From M55B111 sp964614065 (GTDB taxonomy: Bacteria; Bipolaricaulota; Bipolaricaulia; M55B111), in assembly GCA_964614065.1 (NCBI GenBank), contig CAZTJJ010000098.1:1-6330 (forward strand): DNA of 6,330 bases, written 5' to 3'. The position numbers and the translations under genes are program-made. Below the pieces are notes generated by a model. The model ran no database searches. It had not been told where the DNA came from and was given only the letters and a program-made list of their open reading frames with translations. The number at the start of each line of letters is the position of its first letter. Position 1 is the first letter of the stretch. Below, piece by piece: positions 1 to 5,727 of the stretch.

Positions 1-76
1 GACTTGCCTTTGTCGGCATTAATGCTTCACCATCGGGTGCGAGAACTGGCACACGTCTATTCTCAGGATTATTCAT
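1..76 (-). CDS. iscB: IscB-like RNA-guided HNH nuclease, N-terminal 25 residues only
   Basis: Seen: an ATG at 76..74 opens a frame that runs off the left edge of the window. It encodes 25 residues including RRVPVLAPDGEALMPTKAS. IscB proteins (RRXRR/PLMP domain followed by RuvC and HNH nuclease domains, the ancestor group of Cas9) begin with a short beta strand, a small turn and a PLMP motif; here the motif reads ALMP at residues 18 to 21. A strong SD sequence (91..84) sits seven bases before the ATG, which supports the start. A structured noncoding stretch fills the space to the portal gene, as expected for an IscB omega RNA, which lies just upstream of iscB. Known of the family: the nuclease cuts DNA matching the omega-RNA guide. 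Catalytic domains lie outside the window, so activity cannot be judged. A non-IscB RRXRR/HNH protein is the main alternative. Confidence 0.75.
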   Translation of the reverse strand, partial: MNNPENRRVPVLAPDGEALMPTKAS

Positions 77-83
77 GGTATAA

Positions 84-91
84 CCCTCCCT
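84..91 (-). promoter_or_regulatory. Ribosome binding site of the iscB-like gene
   Basis: The minus strand reads AGGGAGGG, followed by seven bases (TTATACC) and then the ATG at 76..74. This is one of the better SD sites in the window and decides the iscB start. The upstream 61-codon open frame overlaps this start by four bases (ATGA) but is probably not a gene. Confidence 0.75.
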
Positions 92-333
92 GAGATAGTA
101 CTTGTGCTAGCGCACGTCCCCTCGCCAATGCTAACAGAAGGCGTGTTGTTCATCGTCGAACCTCTCTGGGCAAAACAGAGCACCTTGTTGAGAACTTGGA
201 GCTGGGGAAGCACTCCATCAATATCCTTCTGTAGTGTAGCTCTTAGCAATTCTAGCATGAACTTAGGCTAGTCACCTCTTAGTTGAGTTTCTGCCTTCTC
301 AAGCCCCGTAATTGACTGCGGGGCAGTTGACTA
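92..333 (-). ncRNA. Candidate IscB omega RNA (HEARO RNA)
   Basis: This stretch lies between the portal stop codon and the iscB SD site, in the place and with the size expected of the HEARO RNA, the omega RNA that guides IscB. Several helices can be read by eye on the minus strand. TAGTCA (333..328) pairs with TGACTA (274..269). CTGCC (326..322) pairs with GGCAG (295..291); an alternative hairpin is GCCCCG/CGGGGC at 324..319 and 308..303. ACAGAAGG (232..225) pairs perfectly with CCTTCTGT (141..134) over about 80 bases, flanked by GCTA (240..237) with TAGC (133..130). Inside that long helix are CTCTG/CAGAG (180..176 with 168..164) and GGAG/CTCC (216..213 with 201..198). GTGC/GCAC (115..112 with 107..104) closes near the 3' end. 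Known of the family: the guide of about 16 bases is at the 5' end, so it would be read from the portal gene's last codons. Exact ends are uncertain, and no covariance search was possible. Confidence 0.7.
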
Positions 334-1758
334 TATATCCTCAATTTTTTGACCTAATTTATCTAGCTTATCCTCCAAGTTACTCATTTGTCTTTGATCC
401 ATATTAATATCTTTGTTCTTCATCATCTCCTGCCAGTTTTGCCTAACTTTATCTATCTGCGTTGAGTCTATTTCTTTATCTTCGGTATCCAGTGAAAGTT
501 GTGGTCCTGGCTCCTTGACCGAAGTGGGTACTGAACCCATCGGGACCAAGTTTGCGGGCAAGAATGCCGTTTGTCCAATATCGTCATCATAGAACTCTTG
601 ACCCCAGATCATCTTTGAGGCCATGTTGGGTGGTATACCGCCCTCGATAAGTACGCGTTGTAACTCTGCCTTTTCTCTGACGAGTGGTACAAGGGCTTCG
701 TTGGCTAAAAAGTTAAACCTAAATTCCAATTTTTGATTGGGCCAATGGCGCCTTAGCACAAATTTAGTCAGGGCTTTAGAGATTCTGTTAGCCATCGGAA
801 TAACCACATTTAGGAAAAAGGCTCTAGAAGCTTCGTTGGCAGATGCATAAGTTGCATTAGTCTCTCCCAAATAAGTAGCAGGAACTCCGTAGAGAGCCCG
901 AATCTCCCTTTTGGTCAATTTTCTTTGCTCGATAAACTGCATATCTTCTTGTGATAAACTAACAGGTTGATATTCCAACCCTCGATCTAGTACTGCTATC
1001 TTATGGGCATTAGACGTTCCGCGATGGGCTCTATTCCAGCGCCTTTCGAGATCGTCTTTACTGTCGGGATTCATCGTCTGATCGCTTGAAAGGATACCGC
1101 CTGGAGCGGCAGAACTCTCGAAGAACTGCTTATTATACTCTACTGCCTGAGCATCCGTAAATAATTCCTCTTTGAGCGCTTGGAGTGGTGACAGACCATA
1201 CAGTTTTGAGGAAGCAGAAAATAAGCGGATATGTGCTACTTCATCCACGGGGAGATTTAAGTCTTCCCCTGTTGGTGATTTATAAACGTAATGATCCACT
1301 AATTCGCTTTTCCCAGGAACAATCTTCACGGAAGAGGGCGGTATAATGGGAATCAGTTGTTTGGGTACAGTAGCCACTCGCCCATCCTCATAACGATATT
1401 TATTCGAAATAATTTCGATAAAACAATCTCCAGTTAACAAAAGGTGTTTGGTAATCGACTCTTTAAGACCATTGGCGGGCATAAACTTAGAAGGATTCTC
1501 AATCAACTTCAGGGCGGGGTGGCTTTCTATTCTTTCACGGTCTTTGTATAAGCAGATCGGTGTATTTGCCACGTTATCAGCAATAGCCCTGATTGCACCA
1601 AATATGTACGCGTGAATTGTGTCAGCATGTTCTAGATCTTGATCGCTGTATTCTTGAGGTTTATACCTACCCGACTTGGCGAATCTTTCCAATCCCAATA
1701 AGTTAGCTCCCCTATTAAACCCCATTCTAGTTGCTAATTCTGAAAAAGGATTCTTCAT
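331..1758 (-). CDS. Phage portal protein, HK97 type
   Basis: A 475-residue portal protein. Twelve copies form the ring at one capsid vertex through which DNA is packaged and ejected and to which the terminase docks. Recognisable stretches in order: an N-terminal helical part with AYIFGAIRAIADNVANTPICLY (about residues 50 to 71, split here by a natural turn), a stem region with IPPSSVKIVPG (139 to 149), HIRLF...LYGLSPLQAL (177 to 195), SAAPGGIL (216 to 223), the crown/stem helix SQEDMQFIEQRKLTKREIRALYGVPATYLG (269 to 298; quoted in parts: LTKREIRALYGVP at 281 to 293), and NATYASANEASRAFF (301 to 315). Length is normal for the family. The tail from about 401 is polar and ends in a likely coiled coil (455 to 474). 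The start lies 15 bases after the upstream stop and has only a weak SD (GAG of ACGAGTTGATATT), so translational coupling is likely. The stop codon abuts the candidate IscB omega RNA, so the native C-terminus may have been altered by insertion. Confidence 0.95.
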   Translation of the reverse strand: MKNPFSELATRMGFNRGANLLGLERFAKSGRYKPQEYSDQDLEHADTIHAYIFGAIRAIADNVANTPICLYKDRERIESHPALKLIENPSKFMPANGLKESITKHLLLTGDCFIEIISNKYRYEDGRVATVPKQLIPIIPPSSVKIVPGKSELVDHYVYKSPTGEDLNLPVDEVAHIRLFSASSKLYGLSPLQALKEELFTDAQAVEYNKQFFESSAAPGGILSSDQTMNPDSKDDLERRWNRAHRGTSNAHKIAVLDRGLEYQPVSLSQEDMQFIEQRKLTKREIRALYGVPATYLGETNATYASANEASRAFFLNVVIPMANRISKALTKFVLRRHWPNQKLEFRFNFLANEALVPLVREKAELQRVLIEGGIPPNMASKMIWGQEFYDDDIGQTAFLPANLVPMGSVPTSVKEPGPQLSLDTEDKEIDSTQIDKVRQNWQEMMKNKDINMDQRQMSNLEDKLDKLGQKIEDI

Positions 1759-1773
1759 AATATCAACTCGTAT

Positions 1774-2109
1774 TTAATTGTCCGATTTTTCCCATCTCCC
1801 CTCGTCTAATTCTTCAATCATTGCCGTGATTGTGAGGCATTTACTATTATGACTTTCTATCTCCTTGATTAAGGAGCAAAACTTCCTAATTTTATCTTCA
1901 CTCGCTTGATCAAATTGGGCCTTCAATCTTGCTACCTCATCTTCATTTAATTTTCCATCAGCATAACCTAGGATGAGATGATCGAGGACCATCATCGAAT
2001 CTACGTCTTTGCGTAATTCATAGATCTTATCGTTTATACTGTCAATGGCTGAGTTGATTTGGGGGTAACTTCTTAACTCGCTTTGTTGATCTATTTCTGG
2101 TTCACCCAT
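1774..2109 (-). CDS. Unknown 111-residue helical phage protein
   Basis: I do not recognise this protein. It is polar, rich in Glu, Asp and Lys, and probably almost wholly alpha-helical, with heptad-like stretches around residues 18 to 40 (INSAIDSINDKIYELRKDV) and 54 to 103; two cysteines lie at 78 and 91. A longer frame begins at 2130, but that ATG has no SD. The ATG at 2109..2107 overlaps the preceding stop as TAATG and has GAGGGGG eight bases upstream, so I chose it. Its place between the membrane protein and the portal gene, in a tightly coupled run, suggests a phage structural-accessory or packaging-linked role, but nothing in the sequence shows one. Confidence 0.75.
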   Translation of the reverse strand: MGEPEIDQQSELRSYPQINSAIDSINDKIYELRKDVDSMMVLDHLILGYADGKLNEDEVARLKAQFDQASEDKIRKFCSLIKEIESHNSKCLTITAMIEELDEGRWEKSDN

Positions 2110-2345
2110 TATAGAAGCCCCCTCAACCATGATCCGATAGCAATAGAGAAAACAACAAACCCGATACCAATTTCAGTCCAGACTAACCATTCAGCAAACT
2201 TAAAGACTCTTTCCTGGTGCCCCTCCATTTCCTTGGCTTCTCCTGGAGTGGTAGTGAGAAAAATAGTCCAACTATAAATAGAAATGAACAAAAAGGCTAG
2301 AAAACAACTTCCAGTCGTAAATTCAGGAAGAAAACTCAATAACAT
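2109..2345 (-). CDS. Unknown small membrane protein with two predicted transmembrane segments
   Basis: A 78-residue protein. Two hydrophobic stretches, about residues 12 to 31 (TGSCFLAFLFISIYSWTIFL) and 52 to 73 (EWLVW...FVVFSIAIGSWL), are separated by a charged loop (PGEAKEMEGHQERVFK). This gives a hairpin topology in the inner membrane; the first ten residues are also hydrophobic. The start has a clear SD (GAGGGGGAG at 2360..2353, seven bases before ATG), better than that of the terminase or portal. The stop overlaps the next start as TAATG. Small two-segment membrane proteins of phages include holins and superinfection-exclusion proteins, but no family signature is visible, and a site between terminase and portal is not the usual holin locus. 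Function is therefore left open. Confidence 0.75.
   Translation of the reverse strand: MLLSFLPEFTTGSCFLAFLFISIYSWTIFLTTTPGEAKEMEGHQERVFKFAEWLVWTEIGIGFVVFSIAIGSWLRGLL
2118..2124 (-). promoter_or_regulatory. Ribosome binding site deciding the start of the 111-residue gene
   Basis: GAGGGGG on the minus strand is followed by eight bases and the ATG at 2109..2107. It lies inside the 3' end of the membrane-protein gene and supports the internal start over the ATG at 2130..2128, which would leave this site within the coding sequence. Confidence 0.7.
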
Positions 2346-2352
2346 AATATGC

Positions 2353-2360
2353 TCCCCCTC
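2353..2360 (-). promoter_or_regulatory. Ribosome binding site of the small membrane protein
   Basis: The minus strand reads GAGGGGGAG then CATATT and ATG. It is preceded by CCTCAAA, so a small CCTC/GAGG hairpin with a three-base loop could partly mask it. The 36-base gap between the terminase stop and this gene is the longest intergenic gap within the operon. Confidence 0.65.
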
Positions 2361-2381
2361 TTTGAGGCAATTTTGGTGTTG

Positions 2382-4013
2382 TCAAAAGAAAAACACATTT
2401 TCTGCTGGATTCATGCCCGCTAAAGTGGGCATAGTGGAAATCACATAGGAATCAGCATAATCTGGTGATCTATTCTTGTTCTTTTTAATCTTTAGTTTAC
2501 TATGTGATGTCGATCCAAATTTTTGTGCAAAAAGTTGTCTACGCAGATCGTCGTTAGATGGAATAGCCTCGATGCCTTGGAGCAATTTATCCCTCACCTC
2601 AAAAAAGAGCCAAGCTTTTATATTTGTGTATCGCTTTGGTTCTTCTGGGGGCTTGTCACTAGGCCAAAATTCTTGACAAAACTTATTTTCTTTATTTCTT
2701 AACTGATTGATAACGGGTTTGCCTAGCCCAGGGGCATCGATCCAGAACACAACCTCATAACCCCTTGATTCGAATGCTTCCGCTAAATCGACCAAAATAT
2801 CAACTGATCTATCTGTGGAAGCCACCCATCCCTTTTGTGCTAGGACCGTATTATGCCACCGTGCCGTGGCAACTGTTAAGTCTCCTCCTTCATCAGCTAC
2901 ATCGACACCGATAATAATCTTTCTTAGTGAATCACCATAATCTACGCCTAGTAAAAGTGGGTCAGTTTCTTCTTCTAAGCTATATTTGATAAGTCCCGCT
3001 TCGGGGTCATCCTGTTCGTAGTCCTTCTTCTCATCATCGTTATAGTGGCGTTCTTGACCAAATCGTGTACGGAACTTATTAAATGCGATAAACAGATCCT
3101 TGTTTTCTTTTTTATCAGGCTGTTCACGAATATAAGAACCCTGGGCCTTAGCTATATCTTCTCCTTCATGTTCAGGTAAGCTAGTATGTGTGATTTGTTG
3201 ATCTACCCAATTATATAGATTAGCAGGTAGGTACTTAATGCGATGTAACCAACGCCGTTGGGAAAAGTCTATGGATGAAGGGATAAATACATTGTCTGAT
3301 AGTGTAGTTTCCCTAAATTCCCCCTTATATTCAGCAGCAAATAAATCATCGGGCATTTCCTCTTTTGCTTTTTCAAATCTTTCCTGTGGGAAAAAGGGAT
3401 TATCCTGACTGCTGAAGGTAAACATTTCAATATCCTTGTCGCCTTCCTGATACGGCTTATACACCCTATCATAGATCCAGTGCCCAATAAGTTGCCCTGG
3501 GTGAGGGATGAGACCCGAAAGATAGACGGTCCCTTCGAGCACAGCTACCCGCTCAAGGGCAATGTCCAGAATCCGCTCTTCGACCTGAGATATTTCATCT
3601 ATCATCACCCCTGGAGTTGTCACTCCTTGGAGGTATTCGGGGTTACTGGCCGACATGTAGCGCAACTTAGCCCCGTTATTTAGAAACAATATGTGTCTTG
3701 ATTTATTCCATGCGTTTGAATCGGTTCTATCATATAATCCGTAGGAGGATAATACCTTCCTCATCTTTGGCAGGGTAGCAGATTCTAATTGGTGGAATAC
3801 AGGGGCTAAGAGAAAGCAGGTTTCCCCTGGGTTAGCGGCTAAAATACGTGCAAGCCCCATTAGGGATGCGATAGTTTTGCCAGATTGCACTCCCCCTATT
3901 GCAACTACGATTCTCTTGCCACATTCTACAACGGGCTTTTGATGTGGGAGAACATATATTTTTTTCGTTTCTCCCTCATCTCGACTAACAATAAAATCAG
4001 ATTTTCTTTGCAT
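2382..4013 (-). CDS. terL: Phage terminase large subunit (packaging ATPase and nuclease)
   Basis: A complete 543-residue TerL, the motor that pumps phage DNA into the prohead through the portal and cuts the concatemer. ATPase domain: Walker A GGVQSGKT at 40 to 47, Walker B VMIDE at 136 to 140 with the catalytic Glu140, and the coupling-motif-like YLSGLIPHP at 164 to 172. AAEYKGEF (226 to 233) ends the ATPase part, as is usual in the family. A charged linker of about 120 residues follows. The RNase H-like nuclease has acidic residues at Asp371 and Asp378 (GVDVADEGGD), Asp426 (FWIDAPGLG) and Asp518/Asp521 (SPDYADSYVI). The start overlaps the stop of the upstream 86-residue gene as TAATG and has no clear SD, so it is probably coupled. 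One oddity is a second GVDxxD-like string (residues 356 to 361) just before the true nuclease motif. The terminase class (pac or cos) cannot be told from this. Confidence 0.97.
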   Translation of the reverse strand: MQRKSDFIVSRDEGETKKIYVLPHQKPVVECGKRIVVAIGGVQSGKTIASLMGLARILAANPGETCFLLAPVFHQLESATLPKMRKVLSSYGLYDRTDSNAWNKSRHILFLNNGAKLRYMSASNPEYLQGVTTPGVMIDEISQVEERILDIALERVAVLEGTVYLSGLIPHPGQLIGHWIYDRVYKPYQEGDKDIEMFTFSSQDNPFFPQERFEKAKEEMPDDLFAAEYKGEFRETTLSDNVFIPSSIDFSQRRWLHRIKYLPANLYNWVDQQITHTSLPEHEGEDIAKAQGSYIREQPDKKENKDLFIAFNKFRTRFGQERHYNDDEKKDYEQDDPEAGLIKYSLEEETDPLLLGVDYGDSLRKIIIGVDVADEGGDLTVATARWHNTVLAQKGWVASTDRSVDILVDLAEAFESRGYEVVFWIDAPGLGKPVINQLRNKENKFCQEFWPSDKPPEEPKRYTNIKAWLFFEVRDKLLQGIEAIPSNDDLRRQLFAQKFGSTSHSKLKIKKNKNRSPDYADSYVISTMPTLAGMNPAENVFFF

Positions 4014-4273
4014 TATTCACGGAAATCATCGGAAATTATGTCTTGTACATCTTGGCTAATTTGCCTTAACTCTTTTTGGGTTTTATGATTATCGGGGTTT
4101 AATTCAATAGTGTCGGATCGAATCAACATGTTGGTAAGCATTTCCTGTACTAGGTGATTTTCCTCGTCTTCGATATCTATGCCATCTACTGACTCCTCGA
4201 ATACTTCATCTTCATTTTGAATAGTTAATCCCTCTTTCCGTAATACACTCGCTGGTAAGTTACTGTGAAACAT
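4013..4273 (-). CDS. Unknown acidic 86-residue protein directly before the terminase
   Basis: Not recognised. It is strongly acidic in the middle (residues 20 to 39, including EDEVFEESVDGIDIEDEEN) with a helical second half (VQEMLTNMLIR and QKELRQISQDVQDIISDD). No zinc or membrane motif is present. The start at 4273 has a plausible SD (GAGGCG at 4286..4281, seven bases upstream). The stop overlaps the terL start by one base, which ties its expression to terL. By position it could be a small terminase or a terminase-associated chaperone-like protein, but it is short and lacks a visible helix-turn-helix, so this is only positional. Confidence 0.75.
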   Translation of the reverse strand: MFHSNLPASVLRKEGLTIQNEDEVFEESVDGIDIEDEENHLVQEMLTNMLIRSDTIELNPDNHKTQKELRQISQDVQDIISDDFRE

Positions 4274-4297
4274 TGTAGGTCGCCTCGCGATAATAAT

Positions 4298-5071
4298 TTA
4301 ATCATCATCAACATCAACATAGCCTTGATCTTTAATTTCCTCTACTTGATCTTCATCGTACTCGACTAACTGAATGCGTTTGGTCTCTGTCTTATCTTCC
4401 TGTACTTGAACCCTTTGTGGTTGGTCATAGGGAAGACCCTTAACCATTTCCACAATCTTCACCAGTGCGTTAACTCTTTTCTCAATGTCATCATATTTCC
4501 CACCCTCTGTACCCACTCGATCTATTACATGATCTATTAGGGCTTCTACTGAATCTTCCATGCCCTCAAAGATGTTCCAGTATAACTTATTTTTGACCAA
4601 GTTATAGGCATCCTTCTCTCGTACCGCTGTCCAATAGCGTTTCAACACGGCGGGAGTGATCGATACATCATGATCCTTTAGTGTATTGACAGTTCTAGTC
4701 CAAACTGGTCGTCCTTGTTCGGGATCAAAATTCTCCATCATGGCCTCTAAGATTTTGCGGTACTCCTCAATAGGACGGGCCTTAAGGTCACCAGACCCAA
4801 ACTTTTCGGGTACTTCAACATTCTCAGAATTGGCTATCTCTTCCAGTTGCTTTTTAGTGTAGCGTCCTTCCTTATTACGTTCTTCCTCAAACTGTTTTTG
4901 TTCTTCTTCACTCATATTATAATACTCCTCTAATTGCCGTTGTGCCCAATATTTAAGATTACGGCGTGATTTGTATTTATACTCGTAGGTTTCACCTATG
5001 ATAAACTCGGGTATAAGCTCGTCGAGGTCGAACTCTTTGGCCAAATCAGAAGGATTTTGTTCATCGTCCAT
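4298..5071 (-). CDS. Unknown 257-residue protein; positional candidate for the terminase small subunit
   Basis: Not recognised with confidence. Residues 33 to 80 are a charged helical region. Residues 122 to 152 hold a possible DNA-binding helix pair (TVNTLKDHDVSITPAVLKRYW within it), the kind of element that small terminases use to recognise packaging sites. Residues 168 to 213 are likely to form helices that could oligomerise, and the C-terminal 35 residues are acidic, ending in VDVDDD. Small terminases usually lie one or two genes before terL and end in a region that contacts TerL, which fits this gene's place. The start at 5071 has no SD; instead the ten bases before it read CCCCCTCCTT. 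With only ten bases between the upstream stop and this ATG, coupling to the zinc-motif gene is the likely route of initiation. Other scaffold or DNA-binding roles remain possible. Confidence 0.8.
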   Translation of the reverse strand: MDDEQNPSDLAKEFDLDELIPEFIIGETYEYKYKSRRNLKYWAQRQLEEYYNMSEEEQKQFEEERNKEGRYTKKQLEEIANSENVEVPEKFGSGDLKARPIEEYRKILEAMMENFDPEQGRPVWTRTVNTLKDHDVSITPAVLKRYWTAVREKDAYNLVKNKLYWNIFEGMEDSVEALIDHVIDRVGTEGGKYDDIEKRVNALVKIVEMVKGLPYDQPQRVQVQEDKTETKRIQLVEYDEDQVEEIKDQGYVDVDDD

Positions 5072-5081
5072 AAGGAGGGGG

Positions 5082-5534
5082 TTAAGTGAGGTGTACTTTT
5101 AATTCTTCCAACTCTGCGATGATTTCATCCTGCAACTCCCCAATATCACGGTCTTCAAGGTCAATTTCGATCCCTGGTGTGTAATTGATGGCAGAGTACG
5201 AAACTCCTTCCTCTGGGTTACCCGTCACATTACCCGTATTTATTGCGGGCTCCTTACATGTAACCTCCCAGCTACTGCCATTGGGGGGCCAAGTTGAACT
5301 ATCAATATCATCAATATCATCAGCAGTCGGAATAATTGATTGGTAGGGTAAAGGCTGGGAAACAGGTTGAGAAATGGTAGCTTTGATGGTTAAATGGATA
5401 ACCCTTCCAGTATTTTCCATTACAACCCCCCTACCATCACAACCGTGACATTGTTTTTCTTCGTTTCCAGGGTTGTACTCGCTATCGGGCTTTAGTTCGC
5501 CTGTTCCGTTACAGAGCGGACAAATATCTGCCAT
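5082..5534 (-). CDS. Small protein with two DnaJ-like CxxCxGxG zinc motifs
   Basis: A 150-residue protein whose first 37 residues carry two CxxCxGxG-type motifs: CPLCNGTG (Cys5, Cys8) and CHGCDGRG (Cys29, Cys32). Together these can make one zinc site like half of the cysteine-rich domain of DnaJ. There is no J domain, so this is not a co-chaperone of the usual kind. The middle (about 45 to 125) is Ser/Thr/Pro/Asn rich with probable beta strands, and the last 25 residues form an acidic helix (LQDEIIAELEELKVHL). Short internal repeats encode DDIDDID and NTGNVTGN. The SD (AGGAGG at 5544..5539) is strong, sits four bases before ATG and overlaps the stop of the upstream gene. Small zinc-finger proteins like this are common in phage operons, but the role here is unknown. 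Confidence 0.85.
   Translation of the reverse strand: MADICPLCNGTGELKPDSEYNPGNEEKQCHGCDGRGVVMENTGRVIHLTIKATISQPVSQPLPYQSIIPTADDIDDIDSSTWPPNGSSWEVTCKEPAINTGNVTGNPEEGVSYSAINYTPGIEIDLEDRDIGELQDEIIAELEELKVHLT
5218..5237 (-). repeat. Short direct repeat, TTACCCGT twice with period 12
   Basis: On the plus strand TTACCCGT occurs at 5218..5225 and 5230..5237, inside the zinc-motif gene, where it encodes the protein repeat NTGNVTGN. Probably a local coding duplication. Confidence 0.6.
5301..5318 (-). repeat. Two tandem 9-base units (ATCAATATC) in the zinc-motif gene
   Basis: On the plus strand ATCAATATC occurs at 5301..5309 and 5310..5318, followed by a partial third copy (ATCA). It encodes the acidic repeat DDIDDID. 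In-frame slippage would add or remove three residues without breaking the gene. Confidence 0.75.
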
Positions 5535-5538
5535 AATT

Positions 5539-5544
5539 CCTCCT
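5539..5544 (-). promoter_or_regulatory. Strong ribosome binding site of the zinc-motif gene
   Basis: AGGAGG on the minus strand lies four bases before the ATG at 5534..5532 and directly follows the TAA of the 60-residue gene (5547..5545). This is the most canonical SD core in the window, so this gene may be the best-translated of the upstream group. Confidence 0.75.
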
Positions 5545-5727
5545 TTAACGCATGGATACCGCTGGAGAGTTGTCTGAAGTTTTAACTGGATCTCTCTTTT
5601 CTAGACGACGCCTTAACTTCTCTCGGAATTTCTGAAGCTCCTCTCTATCCTTGTTCTTTAAGAAATCTAATGTTTCTCTAAATTCCTTCGGATTTAAACC
5701 CTCATCCAAATAATCTTCACGTTCCAT
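5545..5727 (-). CDS. Unknown 60-residue highly charged helical protein
   Basis: Not recognised. Residues 13 to 46 are a continuous run of Arg, Lys and Glu with hydrophobic residues at helix spacing (FRETLDFLKNKDREELQKF, then REKLRRRLEKRD), which suggests a single amphipathic or coiled-coil helix; the last 14 residues are polar and loose. The ATG follows the Nudix TGA with no gap. GAGGTGG within the last Nudix codons supplies an SD, so it is clearly part of the operon. It could be a small nucleic-acid-binding or regulatory phage protein. Its clean coupling on both sides is the best reason to believe it is real. Confidence 0.7.
   Translation of the reverse strand: MEREDYLDEGLNPKEFRETLDFLKNKDREELQKFREKLRRRLEKRDPVKTSDNSPAVSMR

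Larger units (their letters stand above)
1..333 (-). mobile_element. Left-end portion of an IS200/IS605-superfamily element carrying iscB (boundary approximate)
   Basis: IscB and its omega RNA normally travel in IS200/IS605-superfamily elements, with the omega RNA at the left end and the guide taken from flanking DNA. The left boundary is therefore expected close to where the scaffold starts. That point coincides with the portal stop codon: the TAG at 333..331 is itself the beginning of the outermost helix strand TAGTCA. I see no tnpA here; many such elements lack one. The right end and the rest of iscB are outside the window. The exact junction cannot be fixed without an uninterrupted relative. 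Confidence 0.5.

Noticed and set aside
73..258. A 61-codon open frame on the minus strand overlapping the iscB start by four bases
   Set aside because: It lies wholly within the candidate omega RNA, its codons form the RNA helices, no SD precedes its ATG, and the protein has no recognisable features. The ATGA overlap with iscB is suggestive of coupling but is more likely chance.
303..324. GC-rich hairpin just after the portal stop as a rho-independent terminator
   Set aside because: There is no run of T after it on the minus strand, and the same bases fit into the omega-RNA fold, so a terminator is not supported.
2083..4088. Several plus-strand open frames of 60 to 70 codons opposite the terminase and membrane genes
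   Set aside because: They are antisense to well-supported genes, have no SD sites or recognisable products, and follow from the codon composition of the genes opposite.
5073..5180. AAGGAGGGGG on the plus strand followed by a GTG frame of about 30 codons
   Set aside because: The frame is antisense to the zinc-motif gene and ends early. The G-rich run is better read as the complement of the C-rich segment before the 257-residue gene.
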